A DNA stretch of 64,000 bases from Sophora flavescens (Eukaryota; Streptophyta; Magnoliopsida; Fabales; Fabaceae). Of the stretch, positions 1-8,784 are shown piece after piece; positions within the stretch are counted from its first letter, which is position 1; each line of letters begins with the position of its first letter. A program made the translations under genes and the position numbers. Location: the NCBI GenBank assembly GCA_030762895.1, contig CM061068.1, positions 74,115,228 through 74,179,227 of the forward strand, in the 5' to 3' direction. The notes beneath the pieces were generated by a model that saw only the letters and a list, made by a program, of their open reading frames with translations, was not told where the DNA came from and did not search any database.

Positions 1-883
1 CGCCTCGCGAGCGGGCGCAGACCCAGCCCTCTATAAATAGCTTGTTTTGGTATAGATTGAGTAGTTTTGGATAGAGACCTAATCCTAGTTTCTTTGGATC
101 TGTGTATCCCTTAGTTTTAGGATTATTTTATGTTCTCTTTTCAATTATTGGTTTTTTATTATGAACGTGATGAGGAGCTAATCCTCTTTTCTGAGGGATC
201 AATGAAGCCTCTCATGACGGCATAGTTTCTATGTGATGTTTTCTTATTCCCTTATCTCAATTCTTGTTTTCTAATTCTATTTCGTTTGTGTTAATCAAAA
301 GGATCCTTGGTTAACTAGTCAAGTGCGTTGAGACCGGGAGGAGATTCGTGCTTAGGACTTGAATCAGGAACACCAATTGAGTATGCCTAGGGATAGGGTA
401 GGAGATTGGTGCAATCATATAGGGAACAAGAACTTAATAGAGGCTAACTGTAGGTTATGAGACCGGCAGGAGATTAACATACTTGTTTAGTTACGTCCTT
501 TAGAATATCGGCAGTGACTTTTGGAGAATTTGGGGGTCCCAGTTGACAATGAAATTGAACGTAGGGATAAGAGACTAATCACTTAGGTAGCTTGCATGAT
601 TGGGTAGGTGGATTCGTGAACTTAGATCTCACTAACATAGTTAACATCTTGATAATTGATAGTTAATTTAGATAATTGATATTTGCTTTAGATAATAGAT
701 TTTATCCCCAACATCTTTTTCTCTCTTCTCAACCAATTGCTCTTGTTGACTTCGTCAAAAGTTAGTTATTTTTCTTTGAATTTGGAATAATTGGTCACCC
801 AATCCCTGTGTTCGATACTCGGTAATTACTTACCGTTTTAATTATTACTTGCAACGAACTAGTACACTTGCCAGATTCGCAAC
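1..883 (+). mobile_element. 3' portion of an Athila-like LTR (element mostly outside the window)
   Basis: The first bases hold one copy of the CG-rich palindrome found in the LTRs of elements A-D, followed by a TATA box (TATAAATA, 32-39). The following sequence has the same order of landmarks as those LTRs: a segment ending in TGAGGGATCAATGAAGCC, several GAGACCGG..AGGAGATT phrases, a TTTGGGGGTCCCAGTTGACA segment, and a terminus reading ACACTTGCCAGATTCGCAACA. It is clearly diverged from A, so it is probably an older or different subfamily. The left part lies outside the window, so it could be a solo LTR or the 3' LTR of a full element. The right border at 883 abuts LINE sequence, and the first five bases after it (GGGTG) would be the target duplication. 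Confidence 0.75.
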
Positions 884-1460
884 AGGGTGCTATTTATAGA
901 TGCTGGAATTCCTCCAACCTCCAACCAATTCAAACAAGAATAAAAAATATGACGACCACAAGTTTCCCAAAATTTATTGTAGAAAGCCGCATTGAGCCCA
1001 TCCGACCTCGGGGATTTATCAGGGTGCATAGAAAGGGTAACATTTCTAAACTCCTTGATAAAGAAAGGAGCTAGAAGGCATTCATTATCCTCCCTTGTGA
1101 CTTTCACTAGAACTTCCTCAATAACCTGATCAAAAGCATTCGGTTGGGCCAAAAAAAGACTAGAGAAATATTATTGTGCAACCTGGAAAAGCCCTTCTTG
1201 ATTATTAACAATCACTCCACTATTATCCTGAAGCTGGGAGATAGAATTACGTTTTTTCCTTATTGTTGCTGAAGTGTGCAAAAATTTTTTGTTTGAATCC
1301 CCACCTCTCAACCAATGAGTCTTGGCTCTCTGCTTCCAATAAGCCTCTTATTTCATCAAAACATCAATCAACTAATCCTTCAATATATGCAACCGAACCT
1401 GATCTTGGGACCTCGAAGTAAGTCAAAGAGATTCCAACTCCCTATGAATGCGTTGGATAT
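884..1460 (-). pseudogene. L1-type LINE ORF2, reverse transcriptase N-terminal part (fragment)
   Basis: On the minus strand this segment codes for the start of a plant L1-type reverse transcriptase. It includes the family phrase HPDKSPRSDGLNAAFYNKFW (usual form close to PDKAPGPDG.....FY..FW) followed by a GGIP segment. The rest of the RT is cut off at 884 by the LTR that fills 1-883. The 5' side is interrupted at 1460 by element A and resumes at 7207 with the LINE endonuclease region, so these are two parts of one LINE copy. Bases 1153-1460 belong to a tandemly duplicated block whose second copy lies near 7330-7640. The element would have encoded the endonuclease/RT enzyme of target-primed reverse transcription. 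It is dead here. Confidence 0.85.
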
Positions 1461-2804
1461 TGATAAGCCTATGGCTTATCTAGTTTTATAACTAGATAGA
1501 CTGAGGTTTATGTGCCAATTATTCGAGTTCAATCTCGTTTTCGCCCAAATTTGGCCTTGTTTTGTTACTAAGTAGACTTTGACTCGTTCTAGGAAATTTT
1601 CGTAGTTTTTAGTCTATTTTGAATAGAATTACGCTTTTTGTTTCTTTTTATTGTTTCAGGTTAGAAGTGAAGCTCCGAGAGTCAAAGAAAGTCAAGAAAC
1701 AGTGGAAATTGCCATTCTGGAGATACTCGCCCCGCGAGTGGATTCTCGCCTCGCGAGCCTGAAGACCAGCTGAGCAGCAACAGTGATCAATTCTGTCTCG
1801 CCACGTGAGAGTATTCTCGCCTCGCGAATCATGAAGACCTGGAGGACAGAGACCATCACGGCCTAGCCGTGATTAAGGTCACGGCTGTGATAGATTAAAG
1901 TTTGAAGACTCGCCTCGAGAACATACTCTCGCCTCGCGAGCGAGCGCAGAATCAGAACTCTATATATTGTTGTTTCAGATCAGAAAGGGGGATCCGAATC
2001 CTAGTTTTTCCACTTGTTTAGAGTAGCGTTTAGGACGATTTCTTGTCTCTTTGGAGCTGCGTCTCCCTTTTCTTTTTCTTATTTTACTATGGTGGTTATG
2101 TCCGATTGTTTGTCTATGAGCATGAGGAACTAATCCCCTCGTCTGAGGGAACAATGAAGCCACCCATGGCGGTGTAGATTCGATGTGATATATGTCTTTC
2201 TCCCTTCTTTCAATTAATGTTTTCCAATTCTGATTTGATTGTGTTGATCATATGCATGCGTGATTGACTAGTTAAACATGATGAGGCTTAGGAGGCAATT
2301 TGCGTTTTAGAACTTGAATTGGGATCATCGTTCGATTATTGCACGAGAGTGAGTAGGAGATCGATGAAACCTTATAGGGAACAAGAATTAATAGAGTTTG
2401 ATGATTAGGATTATGAGACCTAGTAAGTAATTAATCCAATCATCGAATACGTCCTATTGAGCACGACAGTGGATATAGGAGAATTTGGGGCTCCTGGTTG
2501 ACATTGTAATTGAACTTAGGGAGGAATTCATCATCACTTGGGTATGCATGATTGGGTAGGTGGATTTGTGACCTTGGACATTTTAATTTCAGATTTTTAG
2601 ATAATTATTTTATTAGGTTTGTTAATTTAGATTGCGACCTTATATTTTCTCTCCCTTAACCACTCGCCTCGCTTGACCAACGTATCAAATTTCCCACGAA
2701 TTGGTAGAATTGGTAGCCCAATCCTTGTGTTCGACCTCGGTAAATTCTTACCGTGTTTATTTTATTACTTGCGACGACCCGGTACACTTGCCGGTGACTC
2801 AACA
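1461..2804 (+). repeat. 5' LTR of element A
   Basis: 1344 bp, beginning TGATAAGCC and ending GACTCAACA. The first 40 bp contain two adjacent inverted repeats: GATAAGCC/GGCTTATC with a 3-nt loop, then TCTAGTT/AACTAGA. U3 carries three pairs of 13-bp CG palindromes (1726-1738 with 1745-1757, 1797-1809 with 1816-1828, 1909-1921 with 1928-1940) and one ATCACGGC-CTA-GCCGTGAT hairpin, followed by a TATA box at about 1960-1967. U5 contains the conserved segment around CTAATCCCCTCGTCTGAGGG. Confidence 0.93.
1726..1967 (+). promoter_or_regulatory. U3 palindrome array and TATA box of element A
   Basis: Six copies of the 13-mer N-TCGC-CNC-GCGA-N (some with one substitution) are arranged as three pairs, each pair exactly 19 bp start to start. 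They are followed about 20 bp downstream by TATATATT. The position immediately upstream of the TATA box in U3 suggests a promoter-proximal enhancer. This role is inferred from position only. Confidence 0.6.
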
Positions 2805-2810
2805 AGTTTT

Positions 2811-2828
2811 TGGCGCTGTTGTCGGGGA
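2811..2828 (+). other. Primer binding site of element A (tRNA-Asp-like)
   Basis: TGGCGCTGTTGTCGGGGA lies six bases after the 5' LTR. The copies in B and D read TGGCGCCGTTGCCGGGGA, the 18-nt sequence generally given as complementary to the 3' end of plant tRNA-Asp and typical of Athila-like elements. A carries two transitions relative to that form. Confidence 0.8.
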
Positions 2829-2884
2829 TTGGCACAACCAATTTTCCTAATTTTTAGGGAAGTTTGATTATTTGGTTAAGTTAT

Positions 2885-2935
2885 TTTTATCTTTATTTTT
2901 ATTTTTATTTTTATTTTTATTTTTATTTTTATTAT
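2885..2935. repeat. (TTTTTA)n microsatellite
   Basis: A run of TTTTTA/TTTATT units between the primer site and the ORF. The same position in B (about 49029-49070) holds the complementary AAAAAT run, while D has only a short version, so the tract varies in length between copies. Confidence 0.9.
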
Positions 2936-2959
2936 CTCTCTCTACTTCTTTGATTCCAC

Positions 2960-4051
2960 TTGGTCTTGCCTTGTTTTGTATGCGAGGTACACAAGGGAAT
3001 GCTTCCGGGTTGCGAAAATTGTAATGGAGACCATGACACTTGGAGCTGTCCGTTCTACTTCTCTCAAGAATATGTGGACTCATGCCATAATTTCAATGAC
3101 AGCGTACCCCAGAACAACTATCAGAGTCAGAATCAGTATTGGGGTTATATGAGGAGAGACCATCCGGGTTTCGCTTGGAGTAATGATGGCGGTGGTCTAG
3201 CCTGGCAACCACAACCTCAACAGAATTGGCAACAACAACGTCAACAAGATGGTGGAAGACAACCTTGGGAGTTGGCTCTTGAGAAGATGAATGCGGCAGT
3301 TGAGAAGTTGGCAATCAATACAAGCACAGCCATTGACAAGTTGGCAACTCATACAGGGTTGGCAATTCAGAATCTAGAGATGCAGATTGCCCAGCTCGCA
3401 AAGCAACTAAATGAGCGTCTCCCAGAGACTTTCCCAGGTGATGCCGAGAACGACCCTAAGAACCAATGCAATGCCACAACAACTAGAAGCAGTGGGGTGT
3501 TGGGATCTAACAGGGATGCAACTAGTTCTCAGGAAGTTGAGGAAGAACTACCACATGTTGAGGAAGAGCAACCGGAGAAAGAGGAGTTGACAAGTGACAA
3601 GGCACCGGAGCAAGGGGGTAGAGTTCAAAATGAAGATAAAGTGGTAGTGGACTCCACCATGCTTGCTGAGCAATCTGATTTTGCTGCATTAAATAAATAT
3701 GTTGGCTTGCATGCATGTGTGGACACTGGTAAGTTAGTCCCTCCCACTTGTCTGACACACTTCCTCATGAAAACACCATTTGACCCGAGAGGAAGTGAGT
3801 TCATAATTGCAGAGGTCAATGGAGTTTTCACACTCAGGCTAGGTGGAATTGTGGATAGAGTCGTATTGCTTCTGCAAGGGCCACTTCACAAACCATGGGA
3901 TCCGGGTGGAGGATCTCACATGATGAGCATCTCTTGGCCCTTGTGCCACAGGCTATGGGATCCAGGTGGCTGCTTCTTAATAAGTCAAGCTAGTGACGTT
4001 AAAGAAGCGCTTATTGGGAGGCAACCCAAGCTAGGTATCCTTTATTTTTAG
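2960..4051 (+). CDS. Truncated Gag-derived ORF of element A (about 350-363 aa)
   Basis: This open frame is uninterrupted for 363 codons; the first in-frame ATG is at 2999-3001. It starts in what would be the middle of an Athila Gag. Near the N-terminus is a zinc-knuckle-like motif C-X2-C-X3-H-X4-C (CENCNGDHDTWSC), one residue shorter before the His than the canonical C-X2-C-X4-H-X4-C. A Gln/Trp-rich stretch follows, then a predicted helical region (AIDKLATHTGLAIQNLEMQI) and the post-knuckle Gag signature RLPETFPGDAENDPKNQC...TTRSSG. After that come an acidic Glu-rich linker and a C-terminal part with two WDPGG repeats, ending in GRQPKLGILYF. The last part overlaps the GGGAGGCAACCCAAG sequence common near the 3' side of Athila coding regions. 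B has the same ORF intact (364 aa) and D has it with one stop. The Gag N-terminal domain is absent, so nucleic-acid binding is the most that can be inferred. No function is established. Confidence 0.65.
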   Translation: MVLPCFVCEVHKGMLPGCENCNGDHDTWSCPFYFSQEYVDSCHNFNDSVPQNNYQSQNQYWGYMRRDHPGFAWSNDGGGLAWQPQPQQNWQQQRQQDGGRQPWELALEKMNAAVEKLAINTSTAIDKLATHTGLAIQNLEMQIAQLAKQLNERLPETFPGDAENDPKNQCNATTTRSSGVLGSNRDATSSQEVEEELPHVEEEQPEKEELTSDKAPEQGGRVQNEDKVVVDSTMLAEQSDFAALNKYVGLHACVDTGKLVPPTCLTHFLMKTPFDPRGSEFIIAEVNGVFTLRLGGIVDRVVLLLQGPLHKPWDPGGGSHMMSISWPLCHRLWDPGGCFLISQASDVKEALIGRQPKLGILYF

Positions 4052-5842
4052 TTTGTCATTTATATAGATACATAAAAATAAAAAAATAAAAAATAAAAAT
4101 AAAAAAAAGAGCTTGATTCGCCTCGCGAATCCACAGTGGCCACGCGAGACAGAAGCCCTGAATCTCAGAGGCTTGCTCACGCTTCTGTATCACGTCACGA
4201 GGGATACTTTAGCCTCGCGATTCTGGGCATCATCATCTGTTGGAATTCCAGATTCGCCTCACGATATGATACTCGCCTCGCGATTATGGAAGGTGTGAAG
4301 AACAATTTTCCAGATTCGCCCCGCGAGTGGTATCTCGCCACGCGAATCTGCACTTAAGGTTTTAATTTGCAGGAGTTCTTCCAGGATGCTATGCAACAGA
4401 AGGGAGCTCGTGAGACCAATTGGATGAGGATGCAACCATAAAACTTGATCAGGGAGCACCCTCTCCTTTCCTCACTCTTGTTTTTGTTTTTGTTTTTGTT
4501 TGTCACTCTTGAATAATTTGAGAAGATCAAGAGTTTGTGTATGAATGTTGTGTCGGCAAGCTTGTTGGATTTTAATTAAATTTAGCATAGATTGATTGCA
4601 TGAATTATTTTGACCATTGATGATTTCCCCCTAGGTTCTGAAAATAGAAAAGTTGATCCCCATGTGAGAAATTGAAAATTGAACTTTGAGAAACTTTATT
4701 GTGATTGCTTGATTTATGATAAGTTTGGGGTAAGGGGGTGCTCACACTAGGAATTTGTATCTCGGTCAAACAATTTGCAAAATATCCAGGTGAGGATTTG
4801 AGCCTCCAACTTTGTTTTTGATTGTGTGAATCACGTTTAAGTTGCACTTTCCCGAATTTGATTGAATCTCTCCATGGTTTGCATGTTTATGTGTTGCATC
4901 AAATGATTTAGGCAATTTTCTTTGAAATAGCTACTTGGCCTAAAAAGAACCATCCCTAATGCATGTTCCCTAGTTAGCCACATTGAGCCTAATTAGCCTA
5001 TTGTTTCTTGATGACCCTATACTATAAGCCAAAATCTGGGAAAAAAAAACCATGTTAACCCAATCTTAGGATTAGGAGAGCATGGAAGCTTAGCAAGAGA
5101 AGGATTGTGAGAAACTAAGTTTGGGGTGGTCACAAGGTGATGTGTCATATTGGGGTGAGAAAAAGAAAAATAAAGGTTGAAACCCAAGGCAAAAAAAAAA
5201 ATCAAAATAAATTGCCAAAAGAAAAGGGGCAAAACAAAAAGATTAGCAAGGAAAAGGTTGTAGTCACCCGAGGCAAAAGGAAAAATGGAAAAAGGAATTT
5301 GAGTGGAATATATGTCAAATGCTCATGCTCTCTTAGTTCCTAGGGACTTAAGCCTAGTATCCTTGAATATCCTACCCTTAGCCAGGCCCCATTTCAACCT
5401 TTAAAAGACCTTCTGATGTTGCATACATGTTTTCGTGGGAACTATTTTTGAGATGAACATCAAATTCATGGGAAGTGCTCTTGGAATGTGAAGTTGAGTG
5501 AAAAGTTGATAGCCTAGACACAATTGAGCGAATGAGTGAAATTTTACATACCCTTGTGAGGAAGGCAATTGTTTGAAATTGGTGATCTTCTTTTTGTGTG
5601 TAACTTGGATCCTCAACTTAGATTAATACTTGCATGAATGATAAGTTCTCAACTGTTTAAAGTAAATGAATGTGGGGATTACATTGATGTAAAGGGGGAA
5701 ATCATTGAAGAAAAACTGTTTTGTTAAGATTGCATGAAATTTGTGCGAAATCGATTGAATCCCTTAAGCTTGCCAAGTCTTGAGTCTTTTTTTTGAGTTT
5801 TAGCTTGCTTGGGGACAAGCAAGGTTTAAGTTTGGGGTGTTT
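4052..5842 (+). other. Non-coding internal region of element A with palindrome cluster and polypurine tract
   Basis: There is no credible gene. 4070-4110 is an A-rich AAAAAT tract. 4117-4350 holds a second cluster of the TCGCC-N-CGCGA palindromes, this time outside the LTR. 4360-5842 is homologous to the 3' non-coding regions of B, C and D (for example TAAGTTTGGGG phrases and a run near 5160-5300 rich in AAAA tracts). It ends with CTTGGGGACAAGCAAGG and a purine-rich stretch just before the 3' LTR, the expected place of the plus-strand primer. Confidence 0.8.
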
Positions 5843-7206
5843 TGATAAGCCTCTGGCTTATCTAGTTTTATAACTAGATAGACTGAGGTTTATGTGCCAA
5901 TTATTCGAGTTTAATCTCGTTTTCGCCCAAATTTGGCCTTGTTTTGTTCCTAAGTAGACTTTGACTCGTTCTAGGAAATTTTCGTAGTTTTTAGTCTATT
6001 TTGAATAGAATTACGCTTTTTGTTTCTTTTTATTGTTTCAGGTTATATGTGAAGCTCCGAGAGTCAAAGAAAGTCAAGAAACAGTGGAAATTGCCATTCT
6101 GGAGATACTCGCCCCGCGAGTGGATTCTCGCCTCGCGAGCCTGAAGACCAGCTGAGCAGCAACAGTCATCAATTCTGTCTCGCCACGCGAGAGTATTCTC
6201 GCCTCGCGAATCATGAAGACCTGGAGGACAGAGACCATCACGGCCTAGCCGTGATTAAGGTCACGGCTGTGACATATTAAAGTTTGAAGACTCGCCTCGT
6301 GAACATACTCTCGCCTCGCGAGAGTCTGTTCGCCTCGCGAGCGAGCGCAGAATCAGAACTCTATATATTGTTGTTTCAGATCAGAAAGGGGGATCCGAAT
6401 CCTAGTTTTTCCACTTGTTTAGAGTAGCATTTAGGATGATTTCTTGTCTCTTTGGAGCTGCGTCTCCCTTTTTCTTTTTCTTATTTTACTATGGTGGTTA
6501 TGTCCGATTGTTTGTCTACGAGCATGAGGAACTAATCCCCTCGTCTGAGGGAACAATGAAGCCACCCATGGCGGTGTAGATTCGATGTGATGTATGTCTT
6601 TCTCCCTTCTTTCAATTAATGTTTTCCAATTCTGATTTGATTGTGTTGATCATATGCATGCGTGATTGACTAGTTAAACGTGATGAGGGTTAGGAGGCAA
6701 TTTGCGTTTTAGAACTTGAATTGGGATCATCGATCGATTATTGCACGAGAGTGAGTAGGAGATCGGTGCAACCTTATAGGGAACAAGAATTAATAGAGTT
6801 TGATGATTAGGATTATGAGACCTAGTAAGTAATTAATCCAATCATCAAATACGTCCTATTGAGCACGATAGTGGATATAGGAGAATTTGGGGGTCCTGGT
6901 TGACATTGTAATTGAACTTAGGGAGGAATTCATCATCACTTGGGTATGCATGATTGGGTAGGTGGATTTGTGACCTTAGACATTTTAATTTCAGATTTTT
7001 AAATAATTATTTTATTAGGTTTGTTAATTTAGATTGCGACCTTATATTTTCTCTCCCTCAACCACTCACCTCGCTTGACCAACGTATCTAATTTCCCGCG
7101 AATTGGTAGAATTGGTAGCCCAATCCTTGTGTTCGACCTCGGTAAATTCTTACCGTGTTTATTTTATTACTTGCGACGACCCGGTACACTTGACGGTGAC
7201 TCAACA
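5843..7206 (+). repeat. 3' LTR of element A
   Basis: 1364 bp, with the same borders and landmarks as the 5' LTR. Its third palindrome group has three members (6291-6303, 6310-6322, 6329-6341), each 19 bp from the next, where the 5' LTR has two. This extra 19-bp unit accounts for nearly all of the length difference. Confidence 0.93.
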
Positions 7207-8784
7207 GATATCCTGCTTGAAGGAAGGCAGAATGCTCCTTCCCCAAGCTTCCAAGATTCTGCCACAATCCTCAATACGGTCTTCAATGAGCATAGTAAAG
7301 TTTGAGCCCCAACCCTTAGAAACAATATCCCTGAAAAAAAAGACTAGAGAAATATTATTGTGCAACCTGGAAAAGCCCTTCTTGATTATTAACAATCACT
7401 CCACTATTATCCTGAAGCTGGGAGATAGAATTGCGTTTTTTCCTTATTGTTGTTGAAGTGTGGAAAAATTTTGTGTTTGAATCCCCACCTCTCAACCAAT
7501 GAGTCTTGGCTCTCCGCTTCCAATAAGCCTCTTATTGCATCAAAACATTAATCAACTAATCCTTCAATATATGCAACCGAACCTGATCCTGGGACCTCAA
7601 AGTAAGTCTAAGAGATTCCAACTCCCTCTGAATGCATTGGATATCCTGCTTGAAGGAAGGACGAATGCTCCTTCCCCAAGCTTCCAAGATTCTACCACAA
7701 TCCTCAATACGGTCTTCAATGAGCATAGTAAAGTTTGAGCCCAACCCTTAGAAACAACATCCCTGACTTCATCATGGAGCAACCAGTGATTTTCGAATTT
7801 GAATTTCCTAGGGAACTTCCTGGAATGGGACAATTCAGTAGTGAGTAAAATATGGCTATGATCAGAGATAGGGGCAACAAGATTTAAAAGAATAGCATGA
7901 GGAAACAAGTCCCGCCAAGAGGGATTAACAAGAGCCCTGTCAAGTCTCTCCTCAACTAACTGATCCAAACTCCGGTTGTTAGTCCATGTGAATTGATAAC
8001 CTTCAAGGGGAATATCAACCAGATTACTATCCATAACCACATCACGAAAACCTCTAAAAAGTCATTGAGGGTGGTCTATAATACCTTTTTTGTCTTCAGT
8101 TGAGAGGATGTCATTGAAATCGTCCAATATACACCATGGGAGAGAGGATAGACCAGTGAGGGTTCTAATCAAGTTCCAGGATTCACCTCTTCGATTTCTA
8201 TCAGGAATGCCATAAAATCCTGTGGGGCACCAGCGACCTCTACCATCCTCTTCAATTTGAGCATCAATAAAATTATTTGCAAAACTAGTTATAGTGAGGT
8301 TCACATTATTCCTCCACAGTATTGCTAGACCACCCCCTCTACCTTCTCAATTAGTAACAAAAACACTGTCAAAACCAAGACGTACCTTTATTTCCTCAAT
8401 ACGCCTGGCATGAGCAAGAGTCTCACTCGGGAAGATCACGTCAGGGTGATGAGAACGGGCCAGGTCCTTCAAAGTAGGAACTGCTCCGAGGTTGCCCAAA
8501 CCTTGATAGTTCCAACTCAAGATGATCATTATTTTTGGCAGGCGTGGTAACAAGGCCCTGCCATTAAAAAAGACATTCCATTGTTAGTTCCTGCTGCTGC
8601 ATCAGTGGTCGCATTATCATGTTGTTGGGCATCACGTGAATAGTGTTTAATTCATGCACCCCTACATGCACGTGGCTACCTGGGTCAGCTCGTTTCCTTT
8701 TTTTCTCTACCGTATCATCCTCATCGTTATCATTAGAGGCTTCATTTGAAATAGTTCGGGATCCCATTATAGCTGGAGGATTGG
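7207..8784 (-). pseudogene. L1-type LINE: apurinic-type endonuclease domain and end of ORF1 (broken)
   Basis: Minus-strand frames give a plant LINE endonuclease in pieces. 8553-8347 has the N-terminal ILSWNYQGLGN phrase (usual WNCRGLGN) and DVIFPSET. 8304-8062 has RWCPTGFYGIP and WCILDDFNDIL (usual GDFN). 8040-7597 has YQFTWTNNR, ERLDRAL and the SDHSHILL motif with the catalytic SDH. 8767-8564 is an acidic/basic stretch that fits the end of ORF1. The pieces are in different frames or separated by stops, so the copy is dead. RT sequence follows across element A at 1460-884. The upstream end is cut at 8784 by T1 and a short remnant continues at 18949. Confidence 0.85.
7330..7763 (-). repeat. 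Second copy of a tandem duplication inside the LINE
   Basis: 7330-7640 repeats 1153-1460 almost base for base, and 7638-7763 repeats 7207-7325. The first copy of this roughly 430-bp unit is therefore split by element A, and the second is intact. The junction lies in an A-run (GAAAAAAAAGACTAGAG near 7333, GCCAAAAAAAGACTAGAG near 1155). The duplication breaks the spacing between the endonuclease and RT domains. Confidence 0.88.

Larger units (their letters stand above)
1461..7206 (+). mobile_element. Element A: non-autonomous Athila-like LTR retrotransposon
   Basis: A complete 5746-bp LTR element flanked by the 5-bp duplication GATAT (1456-1460 and 7207-7211). The order is 5' LTR (1461-2804), tRNA-Asp-like primer site (2811-2828), one ORF of Gag ancestry (2960-4051), a CG-rich palindrome cluster (about 4117-4350), a long non-coding region, a polypurine-type stretch ending at 5842 and the 3' LTR (5843-7206). 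There is no protease, RT, RNase H or integrase, so it must have been mobilised by enzymes from a related element such as C. It sits in a LINE. The two LTRs are near identical apart from a 20-bp length difference in the palindrome array and scattered substitutions, which suggests a moderately recent insertion. Confidence 0.93.

Noticed and set aside
5137..5343. Lys-rich short ORF in element A (and its equivalents in B, C and D)
   Set aside because: It results from A-rich repeats in the non-coding region and is not conserved in frame between copies.
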